Below are positions 58,040 through 64,000 of a DNA stretch of 64,000 nt, piece after piece (the stretch's first letter is position 1; each line of letters opens with the position of its first letter). The stretch is from contig NC_088779.1 of the NCBI RefSeq assembly GCF_954871325.1, forward strand, positions 18,602,846 to 18,666,845, written 5' to 3'. The DNA comes from Gordionus sp. m RMFG-2023. Lineage: Eukaryota > Nematomorpha > Gordioida > Chordodea > Parachordodidae. The notes below the pieces were generated by a model. That model saw nothing but the letters and a program-made list of their open reading frames with translations. It was not told the DNA's origin and ran no database searches. Position numbers and translations under genes: made by a program.

Positions 58040-60300
58040 TGCAATAATAGAATATAGATATAGTAAAATAAAAAGGCAAATATGATATTAATTGCGATTG
58101 ATGGTAGAAACCTTCGTTTGGATTCCTGGTCTTAAATATAATGACGCCATAGATCCGAAGAAGGCTAGGGTATGAGTACAAAAGGAATTTGGCTTTATTG
58201 ACATGATGGGTATGAAATGATGGGCAACGTAAAAGAGTATTTGACAAATTTGTCTCGTTTTGTGTCGGCTAATATGATTTAGGTTGAATGGTGCAATAGG
58301 ATTACACAAGAAAAGACCTAGCTAAGGGACTAGCCACTTATCCATGGAATCTTGAATGACCATCAGGGCGTTAACCATTTGCTTTGCAAAGTTCATTCGG
58401 CTAGGTTGGAAAGAATTCTAGCAGATATAGAGCACGATATATAGTGTCATTGCATTTGGTTTGTCCAAGAAATTTGCTTCTTCATTTTTTTAATGCAGGG
58501 AGTGGCGACATTTTAATTTAACTGGAGTTTGATTAGTGCTTATGAGTATGGTAGGTTGATATCGCAGTTAAAATTGAGTATGACGGCACGATGAAACTTA
58601 ACTCATTGTTTGTAAGTAATAAGTAAAGATTTGAAGAGATAGCTTCAAGGAATTTATAACCGTTTCCAGAAGAATTTGGAAAGAGGAGGGAATGTTTCAC
58701 AGGTTGGTTTCTAGATTTCAGAAATGCGACGGAGTTGTCAACCGAATGTAAATCCTAGTCTCTTCGCAATGGTTGAAGGATGGTCGACTAGGTGAGAGGG
58801 CTTTCAAAATAGACGGCTTGATGGTATAGGAGTTTCGGTAAATTTCTAATGACTAGGTCACAGGAGATATGAGGCACGAGAGTAGAGAAGATGATAGTAC
58901 ACCAATTTAATCTGCTTTGGTTAGTTGCAGCCTATAGCCATAATCATTTCCCGAATTTAAGATTGATTATGCGTTCTGTCAAAGTATTTACCTCATTCTC
59001 TTGGATAGCAAGATTGCAAGATTTTGAAAATACACGTTAAAAGTTGTGTATAAAGGTATTAGGAGTTGCAAGGTAATTGGAAAAAAACAGGGTCTCATGC
59101 ATATGTGTAAGATCCTTTGAAGTGTCTGCAAAAAATCTGGAGGAGTGTTTATTGCCTATAGGTGACTTAAAATAAGTTAGACACTCCTTTTCAATAAGTT
59201 AAACCAAATTATTTTGAAGATTGTTGTTTAGGGGACAGTATTTACTATTAAAAGGATTTATTCTTAAACCTATGTTTAGAATTTTGTCCTGCCTATCCTA
59301 GATGACTTGGTCAAACGAGCCCCCTATTATCCTAACATCTATATTCCATGAGTGTAAATTGAACCTCCATTGGTTTTTTTGTTTATTCCAAGTCAAAAAT
59401 TGGTCCAGGGTCACCCTGATGAATGTCTTCTAATGATGGAATTAATTTATCCCTGAATACGAAATGTGATGAACTAGAATAGCAGTCCTGCAGGAATTAG
59501 AAATTCTAAATAATAAGAGAGGCAGGGCAGAATTCAGGATGTATTATAGAGTATTGAATACTTTTTGAAAAGATTTTGACGAAAACGTCATGAATTAATC
59601 CTTGTAAAAGGAAGCTTCGTTTTTAACATTAAAATTGGTTGGAATGTATACTGCATCATATTATAAACCGCATCCAATTTATTACTAATTTGGCAAGTAA
59701 TCAACATGAGGTGATGCCAATGGCTATCGGTCTTACTTTTTTTAGGTTCATGGGGAGCTATAAGTTTGGTTCCATAAGTAATTTTGGAAATAGCTGAGGG
59801 AAGGCTCCTTAAAATTATTCCGTTGCTGAGCTGGGTTATTTTTGAAAAGATATCAGTTTGTTAAGTAAGAGTAAGACTAGTAAGATCCTAAAGGAATATA
59901 GGGTGAGTTCAAATACTAGATTCAGGTTTAGAGGATAAAGGGGATTATTGATATTATTTGGTTTGTGATTTTGAAGCAAGGCTATATGAATATAATTGAC
60001 ATAGGAATCTAGATTATCCTTGGATTTAGCAAGATATACCAGATAATCCATAGATTTGGCAAGGCGTATGGCAGATCTAATATTCAAATTATCTATAATC
60101 GATATAAGTTTTATTCATGTTTTAAGGGTGTTTTCGCTCTCTATTACATTCTTATGAACCATCAATCTAATGAAAGGGGTGTTTGGATGCATTTTTATCT
60201 GTGATGTAAGAGATTATTTGCGAAATGGATCTGATATTTCTAGGGTGCGGAAGGAGTAAGATAGAAAGTCAAGCCATCATACCTGACTGATGAGAAGTTA
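58040..60300 (-). pseudogene. Decayed retroelement protein, second copy
   Basis: Base composition is clearly more GC-rich than the flanks. The minus strand keeps FLEAISSNLYLLLTNNELSF (about 58660-58600), matching FLEIISSKNLYLQLTNNELT of the copy at 1330-2330. Further on are a RALYLLEF..T..NELCKANG.RPDGHS segment (about 58430-58350) and a C-terminal FFGSMASLYLRPG segment (about 58160). More upstream pieces (about 60080-59500) are protein-like but not assigned. It is an old, heavily broken fossil in the opposite orientation to the first copy. Confidence 0.5.
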
Positions 60301-60860
60301 TTAAGTTCGATTTTTGGAATATTGCAGTTTTAATCCTTGCAGTTTTGGGTATGCGATATAAGATGACAGGTTTGGGGGTATTAAAAAATATTTTCTATAA
60401 CATGGGATTCAGGTTTTGCGTTGCTTGTGGAGGTATTATGTAAAATATCTGAAACAGGAATTAAGGTTGTAGATGCAGGCTATAAAGTAGTGGCCTCGTC
60501 ATAATGAATTAGACCTGTTAAAATCGATGATTTATAACCATATTTTGAATAACTTTTTTTGAAAGATAATATGCACGCCTTTACTGAACAGAATGAATTT
60601 AATATTGATTATTTATTAGGCGATGGTAAAATGAAAAATATGACGTCACCCTATAAGAGTTACAACTTCTGCAATTCCGATTAAAAATTGGCTGATATTT
60701 ACTTAAGATTTTATCAATGTAGTACTTACTTTTATATTTTTTCAATATGTTTAATTAGACAACATAAAGATGGGAAAGTTAATAGCAAAATAAAAAAAAA
60801 TTGCCAAAATTGGAATAATGCCTGAATGAAAAGTTTATATTAATATTTAGTGCCAGATTG
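60301..60860. other. No supported gene
   Basis: Moderately AT-rich; no gene recognised. Confidence 0.4.
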
Positions 60861-60869
60861 TTCCTAAAT

Positions 60870-60920
60870 TACTTTTAAGAACCACTTTGTTCCTAAATTA
60901 CTTTTAAGAACCACTTTGAA
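60870..60920. repeat. Exact tandem duplication, ~30 bp
   Basis: GTTCCTAAATTACTTTTAAG followed by AACCACTTT, present twice in succession. Confidence 0.8.
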
Positions 60921-63900
60921 GAGTCCAAATTAATGATAAAATAAAAATTCCCTTCCTACTTTAGCTCTTCGGCACAAGATAATTTTTTTTTATTATGGAA
61001 AAAGTTTTATTTTTATTTATATAAATATAATATACTTAAAATTTTTTAAAAATATTTTTTTAAAAAAAGTAGTAACATATGGATACCACTCCCCCTGTCA
61101 AGCAGTGCCTACATAACAGGCAAACCCCCAATCAAAAACCTTTACCTTCTTCTCTAAAAAATTCCCGCCGACTTCGGTAGCGATATTTTTACAATTTTTA
61201 TTTTTTTAAATTACAATGGTACTCCTTTCATAAATTTTAAAAAGAAAAACTTACATTATTAATGTTCTAATACCAACTATCAAAATATTGTGGCAGAAGA
61301 GTTATTTTTTAGAACATGAATTCAATTAAAACCCCCTCATTTACAATTAATGCGTTATTTTAGTATATTGTTTGGCATGAATTTGAGTTTGATAGAATGT
61401 CTAACCCTTTTAAATTACATTTTAAAGGATAAGAAGTTTTATTTGGAAACAATGTCTATGATTGTATACAATATATAGATTTGGTCATTGTTTAGCAATA
61501 TCATTGTATTATAATAGATCTATAATAAAAGTATTAATTTTTAAAGAAATTAATTTTGTCCTATTTCATCTAATGTTTAGTAGATAACCCCGCAATAAAT
61601 TTATACTACTCCTTTAAATGCTTACCCCTTACCTCTTAAAAAAATTGGAAGAAAACTGGTTCTAACCCCCCTCCCCCCTTCTGCCGCTCTTATGTAGACG
61701 CCGATATCAGGTGGCATAGATTTTTTAATATGATTAGATGAAGGGGAACAATTCATTGATTGCCCCTCCATCTTATTAAATCCGTTTTAAATTTTAATCT
61801 TCAAAATTAATAATTTAATAGCTTTAAAAACATAAAATCTTATCTTTTTAAATTTTAACATTGGTAATTTTAAAATAAAAAAAAAATTTGATTAATGTTT
61901 CAAATATAAATATTATATGACTTGTATAGTAAATAGGAGTGATTAAAAATATATTTAATTTTAATATTTTGGAGGTTTAAATAAAGATTAATATTATATT
62001 TAATATTTATTCCAAACTAAACGACAATAATTTTGAAACGTATACTTAACCACTAAGTTGTGCTTAATTAGTGTATTTTATTACTTTAATTTGTTTAGAA
62101 AATGGTTTTAAAGGGAAAAAAATAGTGCTAGAATAAGAAAAAAAAATCGGACCAGAACGAATGTATAAAAGTTCTAAATATCTAGTTTGCATTAATATTT
62201 AGTGTCTAATTTTAAAAGCACTGATTATCTGGGTATGCTAGTGTGTAACGCCTGATTAGTATTTACTAATATATCAATCAGTTTTTTCAATTAATGGCAG
62301 AAACCAGTTATAAACAAATTCGATTGAGTTTTAAATATCGGATTTTAATTAGGTTAAAATTAAGGTTTCTTCTTCCTCAATTCAAAATATTTTAGAATCG
62401 TATGATTCTACGATCTTTATATTATTTGTTCTTTCCTGTTTATTTATATAGAAAAAATCTCATTATATTTTGACTCGAATTAATTTTCAAAAATTTGATA
62501 TAACTCTCATAATAACATGCAATTCTAAGCGTGAAGTTGTCAAATTTCTGAAAATTAATTCTAAATCTTGGGCCAATTATTTTGCTTGAACACTAAAATT
62601 TAGGTTTTATTTTAATCCATTTGGTAAATATTATAATAAAAAAGTTATAAAAATTTCTAAAATTGGTATCAAAATTCTTGATAAAAAGAAAAATATAAGA
62701 ACTAAATGAATAATAATAAAAAATATTAAATAAATGAAATATATATAAAATATTATAATTATAATAAATATTCAACTTTTTATTGTATTGAAAAATAAGA
62801 CTTGATGTCTGGTTGTAGCTTTGGAATTTTATAATTTAGTAGCATAACTTTGAAAAATAATAATAAGATAGATTACGGTGAATTTGAAACTGATTACATT
62901 AGATAAAAAATTTTTTACCTTCAAGCGCTAAGCTTTAGACAATGTTAAGTAATGTAATACTAATATTAAGTACACTTTTATACCAGAAGAAATATTTGAG
63001 GCACATTATTCTCGCCTGTCTTAGCTAAATAATTTCGGTATTACTGAGTAGCATTTATATAAATGATCATGAATTTCACTTAATTCACTTTGCTCAACTA
63101 ATTCACGTTCAATTGCCATCAATTAAAAGGCTTCTACCTAGATATCTCAGATCATCAATATTAGCTATTTTTAATTATTTTTAATTTAATGATAGTTTGT
63201 TCACAACTCACTTGTGTATAAAATAATGTAAGAAAATATTTTTATACAATATAAGTTGGTGTATGCCAGTGAATCGTCCATAGAAGGGGAAACATAGTTT
63301 ACCGCCATTTTTCTTAGATAAAATTTATATTATTTTTATGCTAGATTAAAAATCGATGCTATTTTTTTTACTACAATGAAAATTAATACTATTTTTACAA
63401 CGTTAAATACATTATAATATACATATAAAAAATATATATTCCGGAAGAAAATTGAAAATAGCTTATTTTAAAATAAACAGAAGAAAAAATCGGATGTAAT
63501 CTTTTTATTATGTTAAAATAATAAACATTTGGGGCCAAATTTAAAATTTCTTTTTTTAAAAAATAAGGAGAAAATCATGTAATTTTATGTTTAAAAACTA
63601 TGCGTTGGAGAAGCAAATAAAAAAATGTGTATTTTCAAATGGATATTATTTAATTGCACAGTAAAAATAGAAATTCACAGTAATAAGTAGTTTCGCAGTT
63701 TAACAATAAGTAGTTTCGCAGTTTTACAATAATTGATTTCACAGTTTTAAATCAACTTCTTCAGTTTTTACACAGTTTAAGTTTCAAATAAAATAGTCTT
63801 TTTGAATATTTAAACAATAAAGACATCCACGAGTTTGGTACCAGGCCTTAGCCTGAACCAGGTAATTCTGTAAAAACGAACAGAACCTTCTAAGTATCTG

Positions 63901-64000
63901 TTAGACTTTACTGAATTTAGTAGGTGTGGTGTTTAATAAAATTAGTATTCCTCATCATCTAATATAAATACTTATTCTTACCTATGGGTAACCCTGAGCT
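60921..64000. other. No supported gene
   Basis: AT-rich intergenic DNA. There is a C-rich patch at about 61660-61690 followed by CTTATGTAGACGCCGATATC, possibly another worn TIR-element end, and short TAAGTAGTTTCGCAGTTT repeats at 63680-63750. The only long frame (62593-62775, minus) is Phe/Tyr/Asn low complexity. Confidence 0.45.

Noticed and set aside
58005-58309. Two overlapping minus-strand ORFs as host genes
   Set aside because: They are fragments in different frames of one decayed retroelement protein.
1-64000. tRNA, rRNA or other structured RNA genes
   Set aside because: I saw no cloverleaf with conserved A/B boxes and no rRNA-like conserved block; a covariance-model search would be needed to exclude small RNAs.

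Overview
The window is eukaryotic, very AT-rich (I estimate about a quarter G+C) and dominated by transposable elements. Host genes are split by introns, many of them only 42-105 bp, with GT...AG ends and A/T-rich acceptors. The best-preserved host gene encodes a secreted or membrane zona pellucida (ZP) protein with a furin-type site and a C-terminal membrane segment. That layout is typical of animals, especially ecdysozoans, so I read the source as an invertebrate, probably arthropod-like. I cannot name the species.

Layout. 0-8.4 kb: a MITE with a perfect 8-bp target duplication, a decayed retroelement protein, and a Ty3/Gypsy LTR element (2822-8336). 9.5-9.8 kb: a fragment resembling the start of a DEG/ENaC channel. 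11.1-20.4 kb: a minus-strand coiled-coil gene resolved into 15 coding exons, with MITEs in its introns. 20.7-26 kb: hAT-derived debris, including a 1.1-kb element with relics of its transposase. 26.75-27.96 kb: an intronless 402-residue minus-strand gene with an N-terminal Cys/His motif. 28.6-46.6 kb: a stack of nested DNA transposons. 47.3-50.1 kb: another decayed hAT. 52.0-55.7 kb: the ZP gene. 58-60.3 kb: a second decayed copy of the retroelement protein seen near 1.4-2.3 kb. 60.3-64 kb: nothing I can support as a gene.

The nested stack is the main discovery. An old hAT (about 28.64-46.6 kb, minus strand) was split inside its transposase gene by a Mutator-like (MULE) element at 29233-45849, flanked by a 10-bp direct repeat CGTTTGAAGT. 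Its long terminal inverted repeats begin with arrays of a 15-bp near-palindrome. The MULE was then hit by an 11.4-kb hAT (30258-41640; target duplication ATTCAATG) with terminal inverted repeats of about 3 kb and an almost complete spliced transposase. That hAT carries a 1.6-kb nonautonomous element (36000-37609), which holds two still younger MITEs. The MULE's right end keeps an uninterrupted copy of the sequence the big hAT landed in, so an empty-site paralogue lies in the same window.

The host genes show no operon-like relationship: three minus-strand genes and one plus-strand fragment are separated by transposon-rich DNA. The splice models below were made by hand from reading frame, intron phase and GT/AG ends; no transcript data were available.
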